NCBI GenBank assembly: GCA_028283725.1 | Contig: JAPWKC010000002.1 | Location: forward strand, 193,501 to 257,500 | Length of the DNA: 64,000 nucleotides | Direction of reading: 5' to 3' | Source: Neorhizobium sp. | GTDB lineage: Bacteria > Pseudomonadota > Alphaproteobacteria > Rhizobiales > Rhizobiaceae | Part shown: piece after piece, positions 56,601 through 64,000 of the stretch | Position numbering within the stretch: position 1 is the first letter of the stretch | Layout: the number at the start of each line of letters is the position of its first letter | Notes under the pieces: generated by a model | What the model was told of the DNA's origin: nothing | Seen by the model: the letters and a program-made list of their open reading frames with translations, nothing else | The model's database searches: none | Translations under genes and position numbers: made by a program

Positions 56601-57547
56601 GAGGCGATATCGATCTTGCCGTCTTCGATCAGGCAGGCCTTGGCGGTCGTACCGCCCATGTCGAAAGCGATGACGTTGTCATGGCCTGCGTTCTGGCCGA
56701 ACCAGGCAGTCGCAAGCGCACCACCGGCAGGACCGGATTCAAGCAGGCGGATCGGAAACGCGCGGGCCGTTTCCAGCGAGACGAGGCCGCCGGCCGAATG
56801 CATCAGACGGAATTCGCCGGCAAAGCCGAGCGTCTCCAGTTCGCCCTCGAACCGATGCAGATAGCGGTCCATCAACGGCTGCACATAGGCGTTGGCGCAC
56901 GTGGTGACAAACCGCTGGTATTCGGAGATTTCGGCGACGACTTCCGAGGAGATCGAGATGGAAAGATCCGGCATCGCCTTGGCGATGATATCGCGCGCCC
57001 TGCGCTCATGGTCCGGGTTGCGGTAGGAATGCATGAAGCAAATGGCAATCGCCTCGCAGCCATCCTTTTTCAGCGCTTCAGCTGCCCGCAGAACTGCAAC
57101 TTCGTCGAGTGCGACAATGACGGCGCCGTCGGCATCGACGCGTTCGGCCACTTCAAGCCGACGTGAGCGCTCGACCAGCGGCGCGGGGAAGGAGAGCGTC
57201 AGGTCGTAGATATCGTAACGCTGTTCGGTGCCGATCTCGAGAATATCGCGAAAACCTTCGGTGGTGATCAGGCCGACGGCCGCACCCTTGCGCTCGATGA
57301 CGGCGTTGGTCACAAGCGTCGTGCCGTGGACGATTTCGGAGAGGTCGGAAAAGCCGATATCGGCGGCCTTGACCAGTTCCTGCAAGCCGCCAAGCGCGCC
57401 CTGTGACGGATCTTTCGGCGTCGTCAGGCACTTGTGCAGACGGATCGCCGTCTGGCTTTCATCGAAGAGAATGAAGTCGGTGAAGGTGCCGCCGATATCA
57501 ACGCCCGCGCGCAGGCGCTTACCGGTCGTCTGGCCAGTAGCTTGCAT
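53696..57547 (-). CDS. Fused hydantoinase/5-oxoprolinase (HyuA-HyuB fusion)
   Basis: A 1283-residue protein joining both subunits of the family. Residues 1-700 are HyuA-like, with the ATP-binding RAGVDIGGTFTDFILFD at the N-terminus, EIVHGTTLVTNAVIERKGA, AFDMGGTTAKACLIEDG and GPACYGRGG. Residues about 720-1270 are HyuB-like: IALEVMWSRLVNVAEEMWST, AHSARVMPVFNLTLPMAVKAI, YITNDPWLCAGHLFDLAIVTP and GGINCTLSYTTAHATYPIKC. Bacteria often encode the halves separately; this fused length equals that of eukaryotic 5-oxoprolinase. It would hydrolyse a cyclic amide (5-oxoproline, hydantoin or similar) with ATP. It heads the operon with the peptide transporter and is divergent from an IclR regulator. Confidence 0.92.
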   Translation of the reverse strand: MQATGQTTGKRLRAGVDIGGTFTDFILFDESQTAIRLHKCLTTPKDPSQGALGGLQELVKAADIGFSDLSEIVHGTTLVTNAVIERKGAAVGLITTEGFRDILEIGTEQRYDIYDLTLSFPAPLVERSRRLEVAERVDADGAVIVALDEVAVLRAAEALKKDGCEAIAICFMHSYRNPDHERRARDIIAKAMPDLSISISSEVVAEISEYQRFVTTCANAYVQPLMDRYLHRFEGELETLGFAGEFRLMHSAGGLVSLETARAFPIRLLESGPAGGALATAWFGQNAGHDNVIAFDMGGTTAKACLIEDGKIDIASYLEAGRVQRFKNGSGLPIKSPVVDMIEIGAGGGSIASIDGVGLLQVGPHSAGSEPGPACYGRGGLKPTVTDASVALGYYDPSFFLGGRMTLDLDAAEKALGTIAKPLDISSVEAAWGIHQVVSESMASAARIHLVEKGKDPRGYSMIGFGGAGPAFAAKVARILGVSEVIIPPASGAASAFGFLTAPLSFDIVRSHPIALSKDVDAVTLNGIVDEISEEGRVQLRSAGVADADILVERSADMRLVGQLHEINVPLPAGRLDAGAYDDIRKAFDAVYSARYTRVPPEARLEILSFRIRASGAVPQLTVRQAGIEGGNAEARKGTRKTYFGNGFVDAGVYDRYAMRAGILVEGPAIIEERESTTIIPPGDRVTVDETGNLRIEISATTRGATIVDETMTLEEASARIQGDPIALEVMWSRLVNVAEEMWSTVCRTAFSLIISESQDFGCAILDPLGETLAHSARVMPVFNLTLPMAVKAIIERYPVETMKPGDVYITNDPWLCAGHLFDLAIVTPVFHRDRVVALMGTVGHVGDIGGSRDGLSVSELYEEGLQIPAMKLVRQGEENEDLFRLMADNIRDSDQVLGDIRSFISANETGAARMRSFMEEYGMHDLKALSHVVQSLSEKAMRDAVSRLKDGVYQSEISNNPMGTEMTFPLKVTVRGDEIELDFEGAPPQTVKGGINCTLSYTTAHATYPIKCMLTPGIRGNAGCYRPFSVKAPKGSILNCEKPAPVSLRTRTGWYLAPNVFKALSEAAPETTQSFSGLPSLMSFYGKSMDTGALFYELLLLGGGQGASQAKDGKSSLLWPTSAATSSLEMFETRSPIVIWEKSLMTDSGGAGENRGGLGVRVRISRRNAEGHPIKAIVSPEGVDLPVEGLFGGKPGKTATGIIRSKATGEMTRDCGTGAIVDLVDTDAVVELTLAGGSGFGDPMKRDLDKLDSDVRQGYVSADAAERLYGRTARAGERKATA

Positions 57548-57716
57548 TGGTCAATCCTAGATCAGGCAAATCAGCCGGCCATCAAACCGGCCGCAAGGTC
57601 AGGTTCCCGAGCTGTCTGTTTCGGGCATGCCGGCCTAGCCGGTAGATGCCGCAAAATTCAGCTTCTCATGTCGTTGCGATATTTGTAGGCGGCGTTTTTT
57701 GGAGAGTCCAGACAGA

Positions 57717-57751
57717 GTTTCAAAATTGACACCGAATTTCAATAGTGAAAC
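57717..57751. promoter_or_regulatory. Candidate IclR operator (nested inverted repeats)
   Basis: GTTTCA (57717-57722) and TGAAAC (57746-57751) form an outer dyad; inside it TTTCA-ATAG-TGAAA (57737-57750) is a perfect inner one. The site lies in the 239-bp gap between the hydantoinase operon and the divergent IclR gene and resembles the TTTCA/TGAAA sites used by IclR proteins. Confidence 0.5.
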
Positions 57752-57786
57752 AAGTGGCATCTGTCAGCCGTCATGAGGTGAGTGCG

Positions 57787-58530
57787 ATGGGTGTTCTGGA
57801 AGATGCCGTTTCCATTTTCGAATGTTTCTCCCTGGAGGAGCCCGCGATCGGCCAGGCGGATCTCGCACGCCGCCTCGACCGACCCAAGGCGACAGTGCAT
57901 CGGGCGCTGAAAAGCCTCGTGGCCGCCGGTCTTCTGGAATACGAGCACTCCACCCGGCTCTACTCACCGGGGATCCGGCTTTTCGAGCTCGGTCAGATTT
58001 TTCGCTCGCGCCACCATTTCCTCGACCTGCTCTACAAGCATGTGAAACAGATCTGCGATATCGGCGGGCATACCGGCTACATCACGGTATTCGACGGCGC
58101 CGACCTGATGGTCCTGCGCGTCGTCAGAGGCTCCAATCCGTTGGCGATCGCCTCGACGCCCGGCTACAAGTCATCCGCCTACGCGACTTCGAACGGGCGC
58201 GCCATGCTGGCGCTTCTTGAAGATACCGCGTGGAAACAGAGAGTGCCGGAGCCTCTGCCCTTTGTTTCGGGCAATTCACCGAGGGATCATGCCGACCTGA
58301 TGGAGCGGATCGGCAGGATCCGCGCGACCGGGCGCTCCTTCGCCTCGAACGAGATCGTCGAAGGGGTGTCATCGCAAGGCGTGGCACTGCGGGATCCTGA
58401 TACGATGGAAATTTTCGGCGTGGCGATCTCCTATCCCGCGAGCCTTGGAACGCCCGAACTGAAGGAAAAGATCGCCGTGCTGCTGGACCAGATGCGAACG
58501 GATCTCAGCCTCGATCGCCTATCGCGCTAG
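57787..58530 (+). CDS. IclR-family transcriptional regulator
   Basis: A 247-residue IclR protein: N-terminal winged helix (LEDAVSIFECFSLEEPAIGQ, then LARRLDRPKATVHRALKSLVAAGLL) and C-terminal effector domain (GHTGYITVFDGADLMVLRVV; VSSQGVALRDPDTMEIFGVAISYPASL). The ATG at 57787 is preferred, with GAGGTGAG upstream; an in-frame GTG at 57745 would place the start inside the candidate operator. Being divergent from the hydantoinase/peptide operon, it probably regulates it. Confidence 0.9.
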   Translation: MGVLEDAVSIFECFSLEEPAIGQADLARRLDRPKATVHRALKSLVAAGLLEYEHSTRLYSPGIRLFELGQIFRSRHHFLDLLYKHVKQICDIGGHTGYITVFDGADLMVLRVVRGSNPLAIASTPGYKSSAYATSNGRAMLALLEDTAWKQRVPEPLPFVSGNSPRDHADLMERIGRIRATGRSFASNEIVEGVSSQGVALRDPDTMEIFGVAISYPASLGTPELKEKIAVLLDQMRTDLSLDRLSR

Positions 58531-58622
58531 ACGGCCCACTCCGCGATGGCGCAGGATATCGTGAACGGCGCTTCCAAACGCGGTAGGGTCGGGCAACGAT
58601 TCGCAGTGGTCATGCCGTCTTC

Positions 58623-59297
58623 ATGGAAACTACCCTCTACCTGCCCGTCAAATCCTTCCTCGAAAAGGCCGGCTATGTCGTCAAGGGCGAGATCGGCGGC
58701 TGCGATCTCGTCGGTATCAGCGATGGGGACCCACCCGTCGTCGTGATCTGCGAACTGAAATTGAGCTTCAACCTGGAACTCATCCTTCAGGCGGTGGACC
58801 GTGCCGCGATCTCCGACGAGGTGTGGATTGCCGCCCGTGTTTCGGCCAAGGGCCGGGGGCGGGAGGGCGACAGGCGCTACCGCGATCTCTGCCGTCGTCT
58901 GGGTATCGGCATGCTCGGTGTCTCCGATCGCGGTGATGTCGATGTCATTGTCGGGTCCGTCTCACCGATGCCCCGCACCAACCCCAAGCGACGATCGCGG
59001 CTGATGCGCGAACACAAAAAGCGGCAGGGCGATCCGGCCGTGGGCGGCAGCACCCGCACGCCGCTGATGACGGCCTATCGCCAGCAGGCCCTGCTCTGTG
59101 CATCGGCACTGGCAGGAGGTCCATTGCGGGTGCGCGACGCCCGCCAGGCAACGGCAGATGCGTCAAAGATCCTTCAGGGGAATGTCTATGGCTGGTTCGA
59201 GCGGCTCGAACGTGGCGTCTACGGCCTGACGGATGCCGGCCGCGACGCCCTGCAAAAATGGCCGCAGACGGCAGATGCTTCTCCACTCGCCGATTAG
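58623..59297 (+). CDS. DUF2161 family protein (putative PD-(D/E)XK-like fold)
   Basis: A 224-residue protein. The N-terminal half (LYLPVKSFLEKAGYVVKGEIGGCDLVGI, then VVVICELKLSFNLELILQAVDR) has the D...E-x-K arrangement of restriction-endonuclease-like folds, and the second half looks like a winged-helix region (LQGNVYGWFERLERGVYGLTDAG). DUF2161 proteins have been described as putative PD-(D/E)XK phosphodiesterases, but no activity is established to my knowledge. It stands alone, 92 bases after the IclR gene and convergent with the dehydratase gene. Confidence 0.8.
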   Translation: METTLYLPVKSFLEKAGYVVKGEIGGCDLVGISDGDPPVVVICELKLSFNLELILQAVDRAAISDEVWIAARVSAKGRGREGDRRYRDLCRRLGIGMLGVSDRGDVDVIVGSVSPMPRTNPKRRSRLMREHKKRQGDPAVGGSTRTPLMTAYRQQALLCASALAGGPLRVRDARQATADASKILQGNVYGWFERLERGVYGLTDAGRDALQKWPQTADASPLAD

Positions 59298-59304
59298 GCA
59301 AGCC

Positions 59305-61213
59305 CTACCTGCTCGGCATCCCTTCGGGCCGCATCTGCTTCTTCAGCGCCGCAATGCGGAAAATCGCGTTTGGCGCGCCATAGCCATGGTAGCCACGGCG
59401 CTCCACGACCTCGAAGAAGAAGCCTTCACCATAGGTACGGCTGTAAAGCTGGAAATATTCGCCGTGCTCGTCACGGTCATAGAGGATATTGCCCGCCTTC
59501 AACCGCTCCGTCAGTTCGGGGTCAAGTCCGAACCGCGCTTCGACGTCGCCGTAATAGTTGGGCGAGATTTTCAGCGACGTAAAACCGTTCTCCACAAGTG
59601 CAGCCGCCGTGGCAAAGATATCGTCGGTGGCAAAGGCCAGATGCTGTATGCCGGAGCCGAATTTCTGGGCGATGAAATGCCCCGCCAGCGTGCGTCTGTT
59701 CTCCGCCCCGTTCATGGTGATCCTGAGAGACCCGGATTGGTTCTCCAAGACCTGGCTGCGCACGACGCCGCTAGGATCGATGATATCGACCATCGGCGTC
59801 TTCTGCGTATCGAGGATCGAGGTATAGAACAGAAGCCATGTCAGCATCTCGTCATAGGCGACCGTCTGCGCGACGTGATCGACGCGCCGCAGGCCGGCCG
59901 GCAGAACCCCGGCCGCATCGATTGCAGGTTCGAAATCGATCTCGGCGAAGCGTCCAAGCGGGCTGCTGTCGTCGATGAAATAGATCAACCCGCCCCCGAC
60001 GCCGCGGATGGCAGGAAGTTCGAGTTCGCCTTCGGCGACATCCTGGCGAAACGGTTCGGCATCCAGCGCAAGCGCGCGGGCATGCGCTGCCGCCGCATCC
60101 TCGACAACCAGCGCAAGCGCATAGGCAAACGTTCCGTGCACGGCATAGGCCGCCTTGGAAAAACCGGCCGGATCGACATTGATCAGGATGCGAATCGCAC
60201 CCTGTTCGTAGATCGTCACTTCCTTCGTCCGATGCCTTGCAGTCTTGCGGAAGCCGAGCGTGTGCAAAAGCGCGACAAGCTCGGCGGCGTCCTTTTCGTC
60301 CGTGGCGAATTCGACGAAGCCGATACCCTCGACCTTGGCGCGCTCCGGCATCGACGGACGCATCGTCATGTCGCTTCCGGCCGAATTGGCGCCGGCAAGC
60401 CTGCGACGCACCTGATCGCCCAGATAGACGAGCGAGCGATGACCGTCTGCGGCAATCGCCCGCGTTGAGCCACCACGGAACTGATCGTTGAAGATCTCGA
60501 GCGACATAATAGCCGTCATAGCCGGTTGCCGCGACGGCGGCGGTAAAGTCGGTCACGGGCAGATCCCCCTCGCCCGGCATGTTGCGGAAGTGCCGGGACC
60601 AGTAGAGCAGGTCCATGTCGATCAGCGGCGCATCGGCCAGTTGCACGATGAAGATCTTGTCCTTCGGGATCGAGCGGATCGAATTGATATCGATCTTGCG
60701 CGACAGGCTGTGAAAGCTGTCGAGGATGAGGCCGACATTGTCGTGATCGGCGCGGCGCACGATTTCCCACGCGTCACGGTGGTCAAAAATATGCCGGCCC
60801 CAGGCGAGCGCCTCGTAGCCGACTTTCAGGCCGCGCTTTGCGGCCCGCTCGCCAAGCTCGCGAAAATCGGCCGCCGCCCGGTCGATCCCGCCAAGCGCGA
60901 CCGGCGAGACGTTGGAGCAGACGAGCACCAGATCGGTACCGAGTTCCTGCATGATGTCGAATTTGCGTTCGGCGCGGTCGAAGGTTCTGCTCCGGTAAGG
61001 TTCCGGCATGCCTTCGAAATCGCGGAACGGCTGGAAAAGCGTGATCTCCAGCCCAAGGTCGCGCGCGATGCGCCCGACATCGCGCGGACTGCCGTCGAAG
61101 GCGAGAAAGTCGTTCTCGAAGATTTCGACACCCTGAAAGCCGGCGCGCGCGATGGCTTCCAGCTTTTCCGGCAATTCACCGCTGATCGAGACCGTCGCAA
61201 TCGAGGTTTTCAT
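59305..61213 (-). pseudogene. quiC: 3-dehydroshikimate dehydratase/HPPD-like bifunctional gene, split by one frameshift
   Basis: The first part, from the ATG at 61213, is a sugar-isomerase-like TIM barrel (MKTSIATVSISGELPEKLEA, LVLVCSNVSPVALGG, EALAWGRHIFDH, LILDSFHSLSRKID) ending at AATGYDGYY near 60510. The second part, in another frame from about 60507, continues SLEIFNDQFRGGSTRAIAAD and then a 4-hydroxyphenylpyruvate-dioxygenase-like VOC region (GIQHLAFATDDI, YFQLYSRTYGEGFFFEVVER). The family runs GYDGYxSLEIFND without a break. The span is 1909 nt, one base more than 636 codons, so a single extra base near 60505-60512 explains it. The enzyme converts 3-dehydroshikimate to protocatechuate. 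ATG at 60507 or 60519 could allow separate translation of the second domain. Confidence 0.85.
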
Positions 61214-61262
61214 AAGCCTGCCTCTTAAAACCCAAAACGGAGTGGACGGTCTACCGATGCGC

Positions 61263-62141
61263 TCAGCTATGCTCCGGCCAGCCGTAGCGGTCGTCCAGAT
61301 CGTCATATTCGGCCAGCCGGGTAATCTCGCTGAACTCGCCGTAGGTCACCATGGCATCGGCACGGCTTTTCGGCGTACCCTCGGACTTGATGACGGCAAG
61401 CGTGTCGCGCACCGCCTTGGTGGCGGAGAAAAGCGCCGACAGTGCATAGAAGGCGACATTGAAGCCGAGATCCTGAAGATCGTTGGCAGTCAGAGCGACC
61501 GTCTCGTTGCCATCGACGATGCTGACCACCTTCGGCCCCGGCACGCCCTTGGAAACCGCTTCGACATCGGCGATCTTCTTGATCCCGTCGACGAAGACCA
61601 GATCGACGCCCGCATCCCGGTAGAGATTGGCGCGGCGGATCGCTTCATCGACACCCTCGCTCTGGATGGCATCGGTGCGGGCGATCAGAACGAGCGGGGC
61701 TTTGTCGCGCGCGGCGACCGCGGCCTTCAGGCGGCGGACGTTCTCGTCTGCAGGAATGACCTTGACACCACTTCGCTGGCCGCAACGCTTCGGCAATTGC
61801 TGGTCTTCCAGATGGATGGCGGCAACGCCGGCCTGCACATATTCCTCGATCGTACGGCGAATATTGGCCGGACCGCCATAGCCTGTATCGGCATCCGCAA
61901 TCACGGGAATATCGACGGCGCGCACCATGTCGCGGGCATGGGTGGTCATTTCCGTCTGGGTGAGAAGACCGATATCCGGCAGGCCGAGCCGCGAAGCGGT
62001 GGCGCCGAAACCTGTCATGTAGATCGCCGGAAAACCCGCCATTTCGACGAGACGTGCCGTCAGCGCGTCGGGTGCGCCGGGCGCCTGCAGAAGCTTGCCC
62101 GAGGCAAGCGACGCTTTCAGTCTTTCTGCTGCATTGGTCAT
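61263..62141 (-). CDS. Isocitrate lyase/PEP mutase family enzyme
   Basis: A 292-residue TIM-barrel lyase. Key blocks are AIYMTGFGATASRLGLPD, PVIADADTGYGGPANIRRTIEEYVQAGVAAIHLEDQ (Mg-binding Asp/Glu residues) and QLPKRCGQ, where the Cys of the K-(K/R)-C-G motif is catalytic in methylisocitrate and isocitrate lyases. Candidates include 2-methylisocitrate lyase, dimethylmalate lyase and oxaloacetate decarboxylase. GGGAGGA precedes the ATG at 62141. It lies between an SDR gene and the dehydratase gene, all on one strand. Confidence 0.88.
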   Translation of the reverse strand: MTNAAERLKASLASGKLLQAPGAPDALTARLVEMAGFPAIYMTGFGATASRLGLPDIGLLTQTEMTTHARDMVRAVDIPVIADADTGYGGPANIRRTIEEYVQAGVAAIHLEDQQLPKRCGQRSGVKVIPADENVRRLKAAVAARDKAPLVLIARTDAIQSEGVDEAIRRANLYRDAGVDLVFVDGIKKIADVEAVSKGVPGPKVVSIVDGNETVALTANDLQDLGFNVAFYALSALFSATKAVRDTLAVIKSEGTPKSRADAMVTYGEFSEITRLAEYDDLDDRYGWPEHS

Positions 62142-62199
62142 GAATGATCCTCCCTGTCTTTGTCCCTGGTCTTGCGGATGCCTGCCGGACGAAAACCGA

Positions 62200-62967
62200 T
62201 CAGCGGCCGCCCGACACGTCGACGACGATGCCGGTGACGTAGGACGCGTGGTCGGACAACAGCCAGATGGCCGCGTCCGCAACTTCATCGGCCGTGCCGA
62301 GCCGCTTCAGCGGAATGAGGTTTGCCATGGCCTCGATATTGGCAGGATCGGCAAAGACGTCCTTCTGGATCTCGGTATTGATGACGCCGGGCGCCAGCGC
62401 ATTGACGCGTGCCTTGGGGGCAAGCTCCTTGGCCAGCGCGACCGTGAACGAGGCGATCGCACCTTTCGTCGTCGCGTAGGCGATATTGCCGACCATGCCG
62501 CCGGTGCGCGCCGCAATCGAGGACAGGTTGACGACCGAGCGACTGTCTCCCGTCGCCGGCGCGCGAATGAAGGCGTTCGAAACGTAGAAGACACTCTTCA
62601 GATTGACCGACAGGACGCGGTCGAGCTCCAGCTCGTCCATGTCCTCGACAGTCATCCGCTGGCCGATGATCCCGGCATTGTTGAGGAGATGATCGACGCC
62701 GCCGAAGGCCGCGATCGTTCCGGCCATCGCCGCATCGACGGCCGCCTTGTCGGAAACGTTGACGATTTCCGTATGCACCCGGTCGCCATACTGTGCCCGG
62801 CATTCCGCCAGTCGCTCGGCATTGACGTCCCACACGGCTGCCTTTGCCCCATAGGCGATGGCCTTGTCGACCACGGCGCGGCCGATGCCGGAGGCCCCGC
62901 CGGTCACGAGGACGACGCGATCACGGAAACATTCGTAAACCTGCCCAGAGGGTTGCGACTGATGCAT
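62200..62967 (-). CDS. Short-chain dehydrogenase/reductase
   Basis: A 255-residue classical SDR with the cofactor motif VTGGASGIGRAV, NNAGIIG, catalytic Ser in VVNLSSIAAR and the Tyr-x-x-x-Lys pair in YATTKGAIASF. VNALAPGVINTEIQ follows. The ATG at 62967 is supported by GCAGGGAGAG upstream; an in-frame ATG at 63012 would add a tail outside the fold. First gene of the catabolic operon. In the context of a dehydroshikimate dehydratase it may oxidise quinate, shikimate or a related hydroxy acid, which is inference. Confidence 0.9.
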   Translation of the reverse strand: MHQSQPSGQVYECFRDRVVLVTGGASGIGRAVVDKAIAYGAKAAVWDVNAERLAECRAQYGDRVHTEIVNVSDKAAVDAAMAGTIAAFGGVDHLLNNAGIIGQRMTVEDMDELELDRVLSVNLKSVFYVSNAFIRAPATGDSRSVVNLSSIAARTGGMVGNIAYATTKGAIASFTVALAKELAPKARVNALAPGVINTEIQKDVFADPANIEAMANLIPLKRLGTADEVADAAIWLLSDHASYVTGIVVDVSGGR

Positions 62968-63038
62968 GCTTCTCTCCCTGCCGCCTGGCGGCGCAATATC
63001 TGTCGCGGCCAAGAAAGACCACTTCCCGATCTCTTGTC

Positions 63039-63054
63039 AACTAGGGTTCTAGTT
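63039..63054. promoter_or_regulatory. Candidate operator between SDR and MFS genes
   Basis: AACTAG-GGTT-CTAGTT is a perfect 6-bp dyad. It overlaps a second dyad, TAGGGT-N12-ACCCTA (63042-63065). On the minus strand TTGACA (63041-63036) overlaps it and would suit a -35 for the SDR operon. Palindromes of this type in divergent promoters are typical of GntR-family sites, but no regulator gene is in view. Confidence 0.5.
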
Positions 63055-63143
63055 TATGTACCCTACTTGTCGATTTGCGTTTCGTCATCTATAGAAAACG
63101 CTGGGAGGGGTTCGCGGAGGGCGGACCCGACAGGAGGATAACC

Positions 63144-64000
63144 ATGGCAGAGGCCATACGCGCCGGTGGCGCCTATTCCGATTCGAGTTTGCGCGACCGG
63201 ACGATCCGCAAGCTCAACATCCGCATCGTTCTGTTCTGTTTCATCTGCTTCATTGTGAACTATCTCGATCGCGTCAACATCGGTTTCGCGGCGCTTCACA
63301 TGAACGACGATATCGGACTGACGCCCTATATGTTCGGGTTGGGTGCCGGTATTTTCTTCATCGGCTATCTCGCCTTCGAGATCCCGAGCAACATGATCCT
63401 TCACAAGGTGGGGCCGCGCATCTGGATCGCCCGCATCATGCTGACCTGGGGCATCGTCTCCTGCGCCATGGCATGGGTGCAGGGCCCGACTTCCTTCTAT
63501 ATCCTGCGCTTCCTGCTCGGCGTGGCGGAAGCCGGCTTTGCGCCGGGCGTGCTTCTCTACCTGACCTACTGGTTCCCGGCCAAGGAACGCGGCCGCGCGA
63601 CGGCCTCTTTCATGGCGGCGACCGTGCTGTCGATCGTCATCGGCGCTCCGATTTCCGGCTGGCTGATCGATGCCGGCGAAGGCCTTTTCGGCATGCATGG
63701 CTGGCAGGCGATGTTCCTGCTCGAAGGCCTGCCGTCGGTCGTGCTCGGTATCTTCACCTTCTTCTATCTGGTCGATTCTCCGGCGAAGGACACCAAGTGG
63801 CTGGCGCCCGACGAGCGCGCCTGGCTGCTCGAACAGCTCGAGGCCGACCGTCGCAACGCCGGGGCCGACACCCGCCACAGCCTGCGCGAGATCTTTTCCG
63901 ATATCCGCGTCTGGCTGCTGACGCTGGTTTACATGTTCAACGGCGTCGCCATCTACGGCGTCATCATGTGGCTGCCGCAGATCGTCAAGACCTTCGGCCT
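63144..64000 (+). CDS. MFS transporter, anion:cation symporter type (3'-partial)
   Basis: The frame is open from the ATG at 63144 to the right edge (285 residues seen of about 430). CAGGAGGATAACC upstream is a strong ribosome site. The text FIVNYLDRVNIGFAALHMNDDIGL, GYLAFEIPSNMILHKVGPRIWIARIM and FLLGVAEAGFAPGVLLYLTYWFP is typical of the anion:cation symporter group (phthalate, tartrate, glucarate, hydroxyphenylacetate carriers). It is divergent from the SDR-lyase-dehydratase operon and probably imports that pathway's substrate. Confidence 0.9.
   Translation, partial: MAEAIRAGGAYSDSSLRDRTIRKLNIRIVLFCFICFIVNYLDRVNIGFAALHMNDDIGLTPYMFGLGAGIFFIGYLAFEIPSNMILHKVGPRIWIARIMLTWGIVSCAMAWVQGPTSFYILRFLLGVAEAGFAPGVLLYLTYWFPAKERGRATASFMAATVLSIVIGAPISGWLIDAGEGLFGMHGWQAMFLLEGLPSVVLGIFTFFYLVDSPAKDTKWLAPDERAWLLEQLEADRRNAGADTRHSLREIFSDIRVWLLTLVYMFNGVAIYGVIMWLPQIVKTFG

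Noticed and set aside
53690..57166. Very long open frame (1158 residues) on the plus strand opposite the HyuA-HyuB gene
   Set aside because: It is antisense to a clearly recognised enzyme and has the Arg/Asp/His-rich composition expected from reading GC-rich codons backwards; no family is recognisable.

Overview
The window is GC-rich, densely packed chromosomal or megaplasmid DNA from an alphaproteobacterium, most likely a rhizobial genus (Rhizobium/Agrobacterium group). This rests on the gene families, the many ATP-binding-cassette (ABC) operons with GntR, LacI, LysR, IclR or AraC regulators, the codon style, and two EcfG-type (alphaproteobacterial general stress sigma) promoter matches. No rRNA, tRNA, CRISPR array, insertion sequence or phage gene was seen. 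The first gene (proline racemase family) and the last (MFS transporter) are cut by the window ends.

1-12.5 kb: a proline-racemase-family enzyme with a Ser/Thr pair in place of the two catalytic cysteines; a TPR plus GT41 (OGT/SPINDLY-like) glycosyltransferase overlapping a UDP-galactopyranose mutase gene; and, facing them, an MdtABC-like RND efflux operon. 12.1-12.7 kb holds two small genes read apart from a symmetric stress-type promoter.

12.8-17.7 kb: a tight four-gene module of asparagine-synthase-like amidotransferase, acyl carrier protein, AMP-forming ligase and NadE-like amide synthase. It looks like a dedicated pathway for amidating a carrier-bound acid. Its product is unknown, and it is the best candidate here for an undescribed system.

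17.7-26.8 kb: a GntR-controlled CynX-type MFS transporter; a three-subunit membrane-bound FAD dehydrogenase (Tat small subunit, GMC flavoprotein with a Cys-X5-Cys-X3-Cys motif, tri-heme cytochrome c) with a GlcG/HbpS-like protein and a divergent LysR regulator; and two membrane proteins (DUF1275, DUF1622).

27-36 kb: a sugar or polyol uptake and catabolism operon with a binding protein, fused ATPase, two permeases, LacI regulator, two TIM-barrel isomerases (one apparently exported) and a Gfo/Idh/MocA dehydrogenase. Two LacI-type operators spaced 20 bp apart sit at its promoter.

36-44.4 kb: a complete Kdp potassium system with a rearranged order, transcribed kdpF, small ORF, kdpB, broken small peptide, kdpA, kdpC, kdpD, kdpE. 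44.8-48 kb: an AraC regulator and a TonB-dependent siderophore receptor. 48.4-58.5 kb: an operon with a fused hydantoinase/oxoprolinase (HyuA-HyuB) and a dipeptide-type ABC transporter, under a divergent IclR regulator.

58.6-64 kb: a DUF2161 protein; then a catabolic operon with an SDR, an isocitrate lyase/PEP mutase family enzyme and a 3-dehydroshikimate dehydratase/HPPD-like gene split by a one-base frameshift; and a divergent MFS transporter. Both frameshifts in the window (41.9-42.0 and 60.5 kb) are single extra bases, so they may be true mutations or sequencing errors.
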